64,000 nucleotides of DNA. It comes from Anabaenopsis elenkinii CCIBt3563 (lineage in GTDB: Bacteria; Cyanobacteriota; Cyanobacteriia; Cyanobacteriales; Nostocaceae). Location: positions 2,577,217 to 2,641,216 of the forward strand of contig NZ_CP063311.1 of NCBI RefSeq assembly GCF_015245355.1, written 5' to 3'. Of this stretch, positions 8,944 to 17,217 are shown piece by piece (within the stretch, counting starts at the first letter, position 1; each line of letters opens with the position of its first letter). The position numbers and the translations under genes were made by a program. The notes under the pieces are model-generated. The model was not told where the DNA came from, did no database searches, and saw nothing but the letters and a program-made list of their open reading frames with translations.

Positions 8944-9658
8944 TCACATATTACCAGCTTGAAAAATCTGTTGGGCAGTCAAATTCAAATCTGGAAAAGT
9001 GGGTGATATGATCTTTTCATCATTTCTAAACTGCCTTACTTGATACTCACCTTCAATTAATAAGTAAATAGATATAGTAGGTTGTTTAGGACTACCTATA
9101 TAACGAATACCTCCTAAACCTAAATAATCAATAATCCAATATTCAGGAATACCAATCTCTTCATAATCTCGTAATTTAGTTAAGTAGTCATCACGCCAAG
9201 TACTAACAACCTCAATAATTAAAGGAATAGAAGCAGCTTGAGTTACAGTTGATTGTTTTTGCCACAGGGGTTCATTGACTAAATTAGTTTTGTTTAATAA
9301 TAGAATATCTGGTACATAACCTGATTCGCTTTCAGGTGGTTTGACTAATGCTTGTTTGGGAATGGAATAAGATAACTTCAGTCTTTTGTATTCAGTTACT
9401 AATTCTTCTATCAAGAATCCTATGATATAGCAGGGGGCAGGGGGTAGGGAGCAGGGGGAAGCCTTCAAACGCTTGAATTTCAATGGTTTTATCTTCTGTT
9501 TATGTCCTAACCACCTTGGCGGTTGCTATATCTTCATGTAGTCCTAATGGTTGTGACATTTCAACAATTACTCCATTATGCAGTTCATAGCGTTCTCCAT
9601 CTGGTTTCCAATCTGCAAATTCTGCAAAGGTTACTGGTTTTTGTAAAACTTGAACCAT
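8944..9658 (-). pseudogene. Uma2 family (DUF820) putative nuclease gene, disrupted by a miniature element
   Basis: Uma2 proteins have a PD-(D/E)XK nuclease-like fold and are abundant in filamentous cyanobacteria; their role is unclear. The N-terminal part starts at ATG 9656-9658 (MVQVLQKPVTFAEFADWKP..GERYELHNGVIVEMS) and is cut off by an in-frame stop inside the insertion. The rest (GFLIEELVTEYKRLKL..YVPDILLL..PLIIEVVSTWRDDY..YWIIDYLG) continues after it. Removing the 101-bp insert plus its 2-bp TA duplication restores one frame, HEDIIGFLIEEL, and a normal-looking 203-residue protein with the catalytic Asp/Glu/Lys-type region. The open frame that reads 8944-9483 begins inside the insertion and has an artificial N terminus. 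Confidence 0.88.
9428..9528 (-). mobile_element. 101-bp miniature IS630-type element inside the Uma2 gene
   Basis: The element is flanked by the dinucleotide TA on each side (9426-9427 and 9529-9530), the duplication expected for the IS630/Tc1-mariner group. Read on the minus strand, its first 25 bases (TAGCAACCGCCAAGG, then one mismatch, then GGTTAGGAC) match the left end of the complete IS630-type element at 62453. The other end keeps only TAGCA of the inverted repeat and consists largely of a G-rich GCAGGGG/GTAGGGA tandem tract. It is non-coding and presumably mobilised in trans. Confidence 0.85.
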
Positions 9659-9827
9659 GATTTATATACCTTAACTTTACTGTTATGGATGATTTAATTA
9701 TACTTGATAGAGAATGAATTATCCCAACTACAGCAGTTTGCGAAGGTATGCGGTACAGATTTTGCAGCCAAGATACCTGCACCACAAAAGTTTGATTATT
9801 GCAGGTTGTACCTCATTTGAATAAAAT

Positions 9828-10244
9828 ATGCTGTATCAATTATCGGGACATCACATCTTTTCCCGCAAAACTGACGGTTCTTGGTTGCGAGGTTTAACCA
9901 ACTTCACCTTAGATAATCCCCAGAAAATGACTAAATGGGTAGTTGGTGGGGCAGTTGTGCCTTTTCCTGTGCAATTAATTCAGAGTATTGTTGGTATATT
10001 GTCGGTAGAAACATCAGGAAAAACTGTAATTCCGTCCTATGGTCAGTTAAATATCACTGTGAATAATCAAATTATTAACTCACCTATTGGTAAGGAAGGA
10101 GATTTTTATTTAGACAGTGTTGCTCCGGGAAAATATCCAGCTAATGTGGACTATGAAGGCGGTATTTGTAATTTTGAGCTAACTATTCCCCAGTCTCAGG
10201 AACAAATGGTTAATTTAGGTAATTTAAAGTGTATCATTCCTTAG
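9828..10244 (+). pseudogene. Remnant of a fimbrial usher-like outer-membrane protein gene
   Basis: This 138-codon frame looks like two distant pieces of a much longer usher (PapC/FimD-type) protein joined together. GSWLRGLTNFTLDNPQKMTKW resembles the N-terminal usher domain. The segment from SGKTVIPSYGQLNITVN through GKEGDFYLDSVAPGKYPANV to EGGICNFELTIP resembles the C-terminal plug/CTD. The central beta-barrel of several hundred residues is missing. The stop codon TAG (10242-10244) is made from the junction with the miniature element that begins at 10241. An intact usher would secrete pili; this one cannot. The family call rests on recalled similarity and is moderately sure. Confidence 0.5.
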
Positions 10245-10500
10245 AGGGTGTTTGATAAGTCATGATTAGTGTATCAACTATTGTTTGACCCCACCCTAAC
10301 CCTCCCCTTGTAAGGGGAGGGGACTGGATTTTATTCTTTTTTGTGCGGTCGGTGAGCGAAGTCGATAGCGATAGCGTGGCGTTAGCCATACCGTGTTCCC
10401 CAATCCTTCCTAATCCTTCCTAATCCTTCCCAATCCTTCCGGTGTTCCCTGTTCCCTAATATAAAAATTACCTGTTTAATACTTTCCAAACATCCTCTTA
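10241..10500. mobile_element. TTA-flanked miniature element, copy B (uninterrupted)
   Basis: This runs from TTAGAGGGTGTTTG (10241) to CCAAACATCCTCTTA (10500), inverted with respect to copy A. It contains the intact hairpin CCCTCCCCTT-GT-AAGGGGAGGG, a TAGCGTGGCGTTAGCCATA repeat (10372-10390) and four tandem 10-mers of (C/T)AATCCTTCC (10401-10440). It abuts another element end, TTAGAGGGTGTTTC, at 10498, sharing the TTA. It is non-coding. Confidence 0.75.
10401..10440 (+). repeat. Tandem 10-mer repeat, four units
   Basis: There are four consecutive copies of (C/T)AATCCTTCC, of the short tandemly repeated kind common in filamentous cyanobacterial genomes. They sit inside miniature element copy B, where copy A has unrelated GGAACACC and GGAGCAG repeats instead. 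Confidence 0.85.
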
Positions 10501-10609
10501 GAGGGTGTTTCAAAGGTTTTTAATAGCATTTGTATTCGGTGATTAGACTCATTGTTAATTTACCTGAAAATCTGCTTTGATATAATTAGGGTTTATTCAT
10601 ATATGAACA

Positions 10610-12142
10610 ATGCTGGCTAGAGTCTGGAGTGCATCTATTGTTGGTATCGACGCGGTTAAGGTGGGTGTGGAAGTGGATGTTTCTGGTGGTTTACCGGGAA
10701 TTATAATTTTAGGTTTACCAGATTCCGCGATTCAAGAATCAAAAGAACGGGTAAAAGCAACATTGAAAAATGCGGGTTTTGCTTTTCCCATGAGAAAGAT
10801 TGTAATTAACCTCACTCCCGCAGATTTAAGGAAAGAAGGACCTGCTTTTGATTTACCTATTAGTGTGGGAATTTTAGCTGCTTCTGAACAAGTAAACCCT
10901 GATTTATTAGGGGATTTTTTATTTTTAGGTGAAGTTTCTTTAGATGGTAGTTTGCGTCCGGTTGCTGGTGTTTTACCTATTGCTGCAACTGCTGAAAAAA
11001 TGGGAATTTCTGGTTTAGTTGTTCCTGCTGACAATGCTCAAGAAGCTGCCGTTGTCCAAGGATTAAATGTTTATGGTTGTCATCATATTTCTGATGTAGT
11101 TGATTTACTAAATAATCCTGGGAAATTCAAACCTGTTAAATTAAATGAAAACCCAAAGACATTAGCAGCAACATCTTCAATTGTAGCAGATTTAAAGGAT
11201 GTCAAAGGACAGGCTCATGCTCGTCGGGCTTTAGAAATTGCCGCAGCTGGTGGTCATAACTTAATCTTTGTCGGGCCGCCGGGGAGTGGTAAAACTATGT
11301 TAGCCAGACGGTTACCAGGAATTTTACCACCTTTGGAGTTTGCCGAGTCCCTAGAAGTCACTCGCATTCACTCTGTAGCTGGGTTATTAAAAAACCGCGG
11401 CTCCTTAGTGCGTGATCGCCCCTTCCGCAGTCCTCACCATTCAGCATCTGGACCTTCTCTAGTTGGGGGTGGGAGTTTTCCCCGTCCAGGAGAAATTTCT
11501 TTATCTCACCTAGGGATTCTGTTTCTGGATGAGTTAACCGAATTTAAACGGGATGTTTTAGAATTTCTGCGCCAACCCTTAGAGGATGGCTATGTGACAA
11601 TTTCCCGCACGAGACAATCTGTAATGTTTCCGGCGCAGTTTACCCTAGTAGCTAGCACTAATCCCTGTCCTTGCGGTTACTATGGCGATACCATTCAACC
11701 ATGTACCTGTTCACCTAGGCAACGAGAAAATTATTGGGCCAAGCTTTCGGGTCCGTTAATGGATCGCATTGACTTACAAGTTGCAGTCAATCGCTTAAAA
11801 CCTGAAGAAATTACCCAAGAACCCACAGGAGAAACTTCGGCCTCAGTTCTAGCCAGAGTGAAGCAAGCGCGAGAAATCGCTAATACCCGGTTTCAGGGAG
11901 AAGCAAATCTGCGTTGTAATGCTCAAATGCAAAGTAAGCATCTGCAAAAATGGTGTAAGTTAGATGATTCTAGTCGCAGTTTATTAGAAGCAGCAATTAG
12001 AAAACTGGGTTTATCCGCCAGAGCCAGCGATCGCATCCTCAAAGTAGGGCGGACAATTGCAGATTTAGCCGCAGAAGATGAAATTAAAGCCAATCATATC
12101 GCCGAAGCAATTCAGTATCGGACTATTGACAGAATGCAGTGA
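10610..12142 (+). CDS. YifB/ComM family magnesium-chelatase-like AAA+ ATPase
   Basis: A 510-residue AAA+ protein of the YifB/ComM family. The N-terminal third (MLARVWSASIVGIDAVKVGVEVDVSGGLPG..) is the family's Lon-S5-like domain. The central ATPase has Walker A GPPGSGKTMLARR (about residue 222) and Walker B ILFLDELTEF (about 303), and the C-terminal part contains a Cys-rich TNPCPCGYYGD..CTCSPRQ insertion and the MgChl_C-type helix bundle. ComM is known as a hexameric helicase promoting branch migration during natural transformation; that role here is by family. It lies 53 bp upstream of purB on the same strand. Full length, no defects. Confidence 0.93.
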   Translation: MLARVWSASIVGIDAVKVGVEVDVSGGLPGIIILGLPDSAIQESKERVKATLKNAGFAFPMRKIVINLTPADLRKEGPAFDLPISVGILAASEQVNPDLLGDFLFLGEVSLDGSLRPVAGVLPIAATAEKMGISGLVVPADNAQEAAVVQGLNVYGCHHISDVVDLLNNPGKFKPVKLNENPKTLAATSSIVADLKDVKGQAHARRALEIAAAGGHNLIFVGPPGSGKTMLARRLPGILPPLEFAESLEVTRIHSVAGLLKNRGSLVRDRPFRSPHHSASGPSLVGGGSFPRPGEISLSHLGILFLDELTEFKRDVLEFLRQPLEDGYVTISRTRQSVMFPAQFTLVASTNPCPCGYYGDTIQPCTCSPRQRENYWAKLSGPLMDRIDLQVAVNRLKPEEITQEPTGETSASVLARVKQAREIANTRFQGEANLRCNAQMQSKHLQKWCKLDDSSRSLLEAAIRKLGLSARASDRILKVGRTIADLAAEDEIKANHIAEAIQYRTIDRMQ

Positions 12143-12195
12143 AATTTTTTGCCTATTAAACTGTAGAATATGACAGTTGTATTCTGCCGCGAACG

Positions 12196-13491
12196 TTGAT
12201 TGAGCGTTATACTTTGCCCGAAATGGGCAACCTGTGGACTGAATCTTACAAATTAAAAACCTGGCTACAGGTAGAGATTGCAGTTTGTGAAGCCCAAGCT
12301 GAACTGGGTTATATCCCTGCTCAGGCAGTGGAGGAAATTAAAGCTAAGGCGAATTTTGACCCGAAGCGAGTCTTAGAAATTGAAGCTGAAGTCCGTCATG
12401 ACGTCATTGCTTTTTTAACTAATGTCAATGAATATGTGGGTGATGCGGGGCGCTATATTCATCTAGGGTTAACCAGTTCCGATGTCTTAGATACAGCTTT
12501 AGGATTGCAACTAGTTGCTAGTCTCGATGTTATATCCGAACATCTAGAAAATTTGATTCAGGCAATTCGCCAAAAGGCGCGAGAACACCGTGATACAGTC
12601 ATGATTGGCCGTTCCCACGGGATTCATGCTGAACCCATGACCTTTGGTTTTAAATTAGCTGGGTGGTTAGCAGAAGTGCTGCGCCATCAACAAAGGCTCA
12701 AAGTTATGCGGGAAACCATCGCCGTGGGTAAAATTTCCGGTGCAGTGGGAACCTATGCTAATATTGAACCGCGGGTGGAAGCTATCGCTTGCCAAAAACT
12801 GGGACTCACACCTGATACAGCCTCGACACAAGTTATTTCTCGCGATCGCCATGCTGACTACGTGCAACAATTAGCCTTAGTTGCAGCATCCATTGAACGC
12901 TTTGCCGTAGAAATTCGCAACCTCCAAAAAACAGACGTTTTAGAAGTTGAAGAATTTTTTGCCAAGGGTCAAAAGGGTTCCTCAGCAATGCCTCACAAAC
13001 GTAACCCCATCCGTTCCGAAAGACTAACAGGAATGGCGCGCCTAGTGAGAAGTCATGCGGGAGCAGCCCTAGAAAACGTCGCCCTATGGCATGAACGGGA
13101 CATTTCCCATAGTTCCGTAGAACGGGTAATTTTACCAGATGCTTGTATTTTAACACATTTTATGCTAGTTGAAATCACAGAACTGGTAAAAAACCTCCTA
13201 GTCTATCCAGAAAACATGGCGCGGAACCTGAACTGTTACGGCGGTGTAGTTTTTAGCCAAAAAGTCCTACTAGCCTTGATAGACAAAGGACTAAAACGAG
13301 AAGAAGCCTATGGGATTGTCCAAGAAAGCGCCCATGCTGCTTGGAACAAACCAGACGGAAACTTCCACCACCTAATCACTCAAGACCCCCGTGTAACTCA
13401 AAAGTTATCACCCGCAGAAATTGCTCAGTGTTTTGACCCACAACAACACCTGCGGCATTTAGATCAAGTTTACCAAAGACTAGACATTTAA
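12196..13491 (+). CDS. purB: Adenylosuccinate lyase
   Basis: PurB catalyses two eliminations of fumarate in purine synthesis: SAICAR to AICAR, and adenylosuccinate to AMP. The 431 residues have the fumarase/aspartase fold, with TSSDVLDT, GRSHGIHAEP (a catalytic His region, about residue 142) and the superfamily signature KGSSAMPHKRNP (about 265). The start is TTG at 12196, giving the family's normal MIERYTLPEMG N terminus; no ATG or GTG is available there. It follows the YifB gene closely and may share its transcript. Confidence 0.96.
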   Translation: MIERYTLPEMGNLWTESYKLKTWLQVEIAVCEAQAELGYIPAQAVEEIKAKANFDPKRVLEIEAEVRHDVIAFLTNVNEYVGDAGRYIHLGLTSSDVLDTALGLQLVASLDVISEHLENLIQAIRQKAREHRDTVMIGRSHGIHAEPMTFGFKLAGWLAEVLRHQQRLKVMRETIAVGKISGAVGTYANIEPRVEAIACQKLGLTPDTASTQVISRDRHADYVQQLALVAASIERFAVEIRNLQKTDVLEVEEFFAKGQKGSSAMPHKRNPIRSERLTGMARLVRSHAGAALENVALWHERDISHSSVERVILPDACILTHFMLVEITELVKNLLVYPENMARNLNCYGGVVFSQKVLLALIDKGLKREEAYGIVQESAHAAWNKPDGNFHHLITQDPRVTQKLSPAEIAQCFDPQQHLRHLDQVYQRLDI

Positions 13492-13598
13492 ACCCAACTA
13501 GGCACAGAAGACCAGAGAGAAAAGGGAAAGGGACAATCAAAGGTTTTCCTTCTCTTTCTTCCCTGGTGCGTTTCCTGTAAAAAACACAACGAGCAGAA

Positions 13599-14060
13599 TC
13601 AATACACCTCAACTCGAGCCAAACCATAGGGTATTTCCCCAACAAAGCCCACATGGTTGCCAAAAACTTGATAGTGAAAAACTCCCTGAGTCATAGGTAC
13701 ATATCCTAAATCCCTGATAGCAATTTCTAAAGTAGTTCCCGAAGCCACAGGTTGATCAAAATTGATTTTCAACCTGTCATCTTCCCTAGACACCTGTGCA
13801 TCAACAGTTGCACCAGACTCATCAGTTACTTCAATATTCTCACCAACATCCATCAGTTCTGACGGACGAATAGTCAGGCTAGATAAAGGCTGTTCACCAG
13901 TATACAGACTAATGTAATGCCTATCAGTTAAACCGGTAGTACTGCTAATGCGAGGGGCATTTTGATCATACTCGATTTCTTGACCCTGAGCTATAGCCGG
14001 AACACCCATAGATGCCATGGCTAAACTTAAAGTCCATAAGCAAATCAATTTTTTCATCAT
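13599..14060 (-). CDS. DUF2808-type secreted protein
   Basis: A putative exported protein of about 153 residues. The start at 14060 (MMKKLICLW) gives a clean signal peptide with cleavage after VPAIAQG; a start at 14090 only adds an atypical MKFNRFKVYI lead. The mature part is beta-rich (LSSLTIRPSELMDVGENIEVTDESG..LKINFDQPVASGTTLEIAIRDLGYV), consistent with cyanobacterial DUF2808 proteins of unknown function. It has no cysteines or catalytic motif and is probably periplasmic or cell-wall associated. It lies downstream of hemH on the same strand. Confidence 0.7.
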   Translation of the reverse strand: MMKKLICLWTLSLAMASMGVPAIAQGQEIEYDQNAPRISSTTGLTDRHYISLYTGEQPLSSLTIRPSELMDVGENIEVTDESGATVDAQVSREDDRLKINFDQPVASGTTLEIAIRDLGYVPMTQGVFHYQVFGNHVGFVGEIPYGLARVEVY

Positions 14061-14177
14061 GATATAAACTTTGAACCTGTTAAATTTCAAGTTACAAAAG
14101 TTAAAAATAGATTACGTCTGACCAAGGAAATATTTAATCCGTAGTGATCATCCGCAAGTATGATTTTAATAAAAGCA

Positions 14178-14200
14178 GGGGCGTAAACCGTTACGTCCCC
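14178..14200. repeat. Dispersed hairpin (GGGGCGTAA/TTACGTCCCC)
   Basis: GGGGCGTAA and TTACG(T)CCCC flank an ACCG loop, one of several stem-loops of this style in the window. It lies just after the hemH stop and before the DUF2808 gene. It might slow or stop transcription, but no T-run follows. Confidence 0.55.
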
Positions 14201-14229
14201 ATAAAGACAATTTCTATTTCCTGGTTAAT

Positions 14230-15396
14230 TTATTGCAAAAGACCAATCAAATGTAGCAAACCATGGCCAGTAACTAGCTCAATAATTAAAGCAATAAAAC
14301 CAACCATAGCAATACGACCATTCCAGACCTCGGCGCTGGTGGTCATACCCCATTCCCAGTTTTCTTGGGGATACATTTTCACCTTTTTTTTCATTTGTGC
14401 AGCTTGGGAAAGCTTGAAACTGGGCTGGTCTACAGCCTCAATTACTAGTTCCGCCAGTGCTTTAATAAATACCGGATGAGTATTAGGGGCTGGAGCGCGA
14501 CGGAAGTTATGGATTCCTGCATCTTCAGCTATTTCTCGATATTCAATATCAATTTCTTGCAGAGTCTCGATGTGTTCCGATACAAAACTGATAGGTACAA
14601 CCACTAAATCTTTGACACCTTGTGCCCCCAGTTGTTGCAGCGCATCTTCAGTATAAGGCTGGAGCCATTCTACCGGACCAACACGACTTTGGTAAGCTAA
14701 AGTATACAGATTGGGTCGATTGAGAGTCTGCATAATTAGAGCAGTACATTCCTCAATTTCTTGCTCATAGGGGTCTCCAGCTTCTTCAACATAGCTTTTA
14801 GGGACACCGTGAGCACTGAAAAAGATATGAGCCTGATCGGGATGGGGACATTTATCTAGTTCTTGGGCGATCAGTTCGGCCATCACCCGCAGATAACTGG
14901 GTTGTTTGTACCAAGAGGGGATGACAGTATAATCCCTGGGCTGAAGTTCTGGCTGTTCTCGCCAAAGTTTTTCTAACAGCCGAAAACTAGAACCACTGGT
15001 ACTAATAGAAAATTGTGGGTACAGTGGTAGAATTACTAGCTGTTCAATTTTGTCTTGAGCAATTTCGGCGATCGCCTCCTCTGTGTAAGGATGCCAATAA
15101 CGCATTCCTACATAGATATTGACCTCTTTTCCCAAATCTGCCAACTTTTGTTTGAGAGCTTCTCCTTGAGCCTCTGTAATTCGCCGCAGTGGGGAACCGC
15201 CGCCAATTTGCTTATAGTTGGCTTGAGATGTTTTGGTGCGCCGTGAGGCAATAAACCAAGCTAGGGGTTTTTGCAGCCAGCGAAACGGTAGGCGAATAAT
15301 TTCTGGGTCGGAAAATAGGTTATACAAAAACGGCCCGACATCCTCTAACTTATCAGGTCCACCGAGATTGAGTAATAAAACGCCTACACGACTCAT
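14230..15396 (-). CDS. hemH: Ferrochelatase with C-terminal chlorophyll a/b-binding-like helix
   Basis: HemH inserts Fe2+ into protoporphyrin IX, the last step of haem synthesis. The chelatase core (residues 1 to about 320) begins [20 protein letters not shown] and contains the catalytic His in [19 protein letters not shown] and the Glu-containing [17 protein letters not shown]. The C-terminal extension contains a CAB/HLIP-type transmembrane helix with the [16 protein letters not shown] motif, typical of cyanobacterial and plastid type II ferrochelatases and absent from other bacteria. It anchors the enzyme to the membrane and binds pigment. 388 residues, as expected. Confidence 0.97.
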   Translation of the reverse strand: MSRVGVLLLNLGGPDKLEDVGPFLYNLFSDPEIIRLPFRWLQKPLAWFIASRRTKTSQANYKQIGGGSPLRRITEAQGEALKQKLADLGKEVNIYVGMRYWHPYTEEAIAEIAQDKIEQLVILPLYPQFSISTSGSSFRLLEKLWREQPELQPRDYTVIPSWYKQPSYLRVMAELIAQELDKCPHPDQAHIFFSAHGVPKSYVEEAGDPYEQEIEECTALIMQTLNRPNLYTLAYQSRVGPVEWLQPYTEDALQQLGAQGVKDLVVVPISFVSEHIETLQEIDIEYREIAEDAGIHNFRRAPAPNTHPVFIKALAELVIEAVDQPSFKLSQAAQMKKKVKMYPQENWEWGMTTSAEVWNGRIAMVGFIALIIELVTGHGLLHLIGLLQ

Positions 15397-15664
15397 AGCA
15401 GTTATTTTCCCCCAATCCTTTCAGATTTTGTACTAATGTTAACAATTATATCTTTATTAAATAATAAAGCTTTCTAGTCAACAAACATAAAATGTCAACA
15501 ATCTTAAAATATTGGTGTCAACTATATCCAAGATTTGACAATGACCTGCCTAGGACACCTTGCAGTCAGCCGTTATGACTTGACATCCCCCTCATGGGTG
15601 AAAAGTGCAATTTTCGATAATTATTTAGTATAAATTCACATAAATTAACATATTGCCATGTTGG

Positions 15665-16555
15665 TTAAAAATAAGGTTGTAATAGACCAATGAACACTTC
15701 CGGAGTTTCTAGATGGGGTAATACTCCTGTCTGGGCGATCGCATAAAAATCACGAATTCCGGCTATATTGAGACTAGCTAAACGTCGCCCTAACTGAATG
15801 TCAGTAAATTGTGCATCCTCTCCCCAAAACATCACCGTGGGAATTTGCAGTTGCTGGATGTACAAACTCAAATCAAAATAAAGGTCTCCCCGTAAAAACG
15901 CCAAAGCCGAAAACTTAGCATGAGGCTGTTGTGCAGAAGTTAAATAAGCTGCCACAATTTCTGGAGAAACCCGTTCTGGTTTGGCAAACAGAAAATTTTG
16001 CAAAAAATTTCTCACAGCAATTTCATTTTCAGCCCCCAGAGTATAAATCAAATTATCCAATAAAGGGGAATTAATAATTGGTAATGGTAACCTACGTCCA
16101 CTCCCCTGGCCAAAGTCATCAAACCCAGATGGACACACCAAAAACAAGCTTTGAAATAAATCAGGATGGCTAATAGCTAGACGAATAGTAAAAGCCGCCG
16201 TCAAAGAAGAAGCCACCACAGTTACTGGTTGGCGGCAAGTTTGGCGGATAAACTCGTTAATAGTAGTCAAATAATCGCTAATTTGATAATTCCGCACTGG
16301 ATGAGCAGAAGCACCCCACCCAATTAAATCAGGTGCTAAGACTCGGTGGGTAGCTGCAAAAGCCGGGTAAACCTTAGACCACTCATAAGCAGAAGCGCCA
16401 CCGCCAAAATTATGGAGAAACAGTAAAGTTGGTAAATCTTCAGTATCGGCATTTAACCAGGGTGCAGTGGTTTGAGTATAGTAAACCATAGCCCCAAGGG
16501 ACGTATTAATCACTTTCTCCCCAAAGCCAGGAGGTTGAAACTGCAGCATGATCAA
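15665..16555 (-). CDS. Alpha/beta hydrolase
   Basis: Alpha/beta-hydrolase-fold protein of 296 residues. The oxyanion HNFGGGASAYEW, the strand RVLAPDLIGWGAS, the nucleophile elbow VVASSLTAAF (Ser, G-x-S-x-G degenerate to VASSLTA), the acid in FWGEDAQFTD and a C-terminal His (VLPHLETP) are recognisable. The nucleophile elbow lacks the usual flanking glycines. Its ATG overlaps the stop codon of the HugZ-like gene by 4 bp (ATGA), so the pair is translationally coupled. The substrate is unknown. Confidence 0.85.
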   Translation of the reverse strand: MIMLQFQPPGFGEKVINTSLGAMVYYTQTTAPWLNADTEDLPTLLFLHNFGGGASAYEWSKVYPAFAATHRVLAPDLIGWGASAHPVRNYQISDYLTTINEFIRQTCRQPVTVVASSLTAAFTIRLAISHPDLFQSLFLVCPSGFDDFGQGSGRRLPLPIINSPLLDNLIYTLGAENEIAVRNFLQNFLFAKPERVSPEIVAAYLTSAQQPHAKFSALAFLRGDLYFDLSLYIQQLQIPTVMFWGEDAQFTDIQLGRRLASLNIAGIRDFYAIAQTGVLPHLETPEVFIGLLQPYF

Positions 16556-17046
16556 TTTTTTCCAGTCAAATGAACCAGTTTATCCAGTTGCTCACCACGA
16601 ATTTTATAAGCCGTACCAAAACCAATGACAAAACGACCAGCAGTAGGAGTTAAGCAAAAAATCCGAAAATCAGCTAACCCCCGGAAAACTTCAATCAACT
16701 CTCCAAAACGGGCTTGAAATTGAGCCACAATTTGCTTCCAAACCTCAGTTTCACGCTCCATCAAAGTAGCAGTACAATCAAAACTCAAACGGCGACGGGC
16801 AAAAATTTGCTCACACTGGGATTCATCCTCAATAAATAACACACTCACATGAGGATTCCCATGGATATTTTGGGTGTGGGTGGATAGACCACTGACATAG
16901 ATATAAATATTTTTAGCTTCATCCATGACAAAAGGCGCATAACTAGCATTAGGTATTCCTTCTGTGCTAACAGTACCAATAATTATACTTTCGACTGTTT
17001 GGGGAAAAGTTTCATACTCAGCTTGAGCTTTTTCAATTTGGCTCAT
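16552..17046 (-). CDS. HugZ/HutZ-like pyridoxamine 5'-phosphate oxidase-fold protein
   Basis: A 164-residue split-barrel flavin/haem-binding protein. The sequence SIIIGTVSTEGIPNASYAPFVMDE and the VSVLFIEDE..CEQIFARRRLSFDCTA block are typical of the HugZ family, which includes haem-degrading or haem-trafficking proteins as well as FMN-type oxidases. The C-terminal ADFRIFCLTPTAGRFVIGFGTAY is also characteristic. It is the first gene of a coupled pair with an alpha/beta hydrolase. A role in haem handling is by family only. Confidence 0.82.
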   Translation of the reverse strand: MSQIEKAQAEYETFPQTVESIIIGTVSTEGIPNASYAPFVMDEAKNIYIYVSGLSTHTQNIHGNPHVSVLFIEDESQCEQIFARRRLSFDCTATLMERETEVWKQIVAQFQARFGELIEVFRGLADFRIFCLTPTAGRFVIGFGTAYKIRGEQLDKLVHLTGKN

Positions 17047-17217
17047 AAGTCAACCTTGGTTATGTTCAACTCCACAATTTCCAGATTGTTCCACCTTAGC
17101 ACCACAGTTGCTGCATTCTTGCCAGGTTTTCCACACCTTGGCTTTGCTGAATATAGGGTCTGGTGATGGTTCCGTTATTATATATCTAGTAAGAGTAAAA
17201 ATTATGAGGACGCGATT

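Noticed and set aside
8944..9483. 179-residue Uma2 protein read as an intact gene
   Set aside because: Its first 20 or so residues come from the inserted miniature element; the true gene starts at 9658 and is broken.
10401..10440. Possible CRISPR-like array
   Set aside because: Units are 10 bp with no spacers; a simple tandem repeat.
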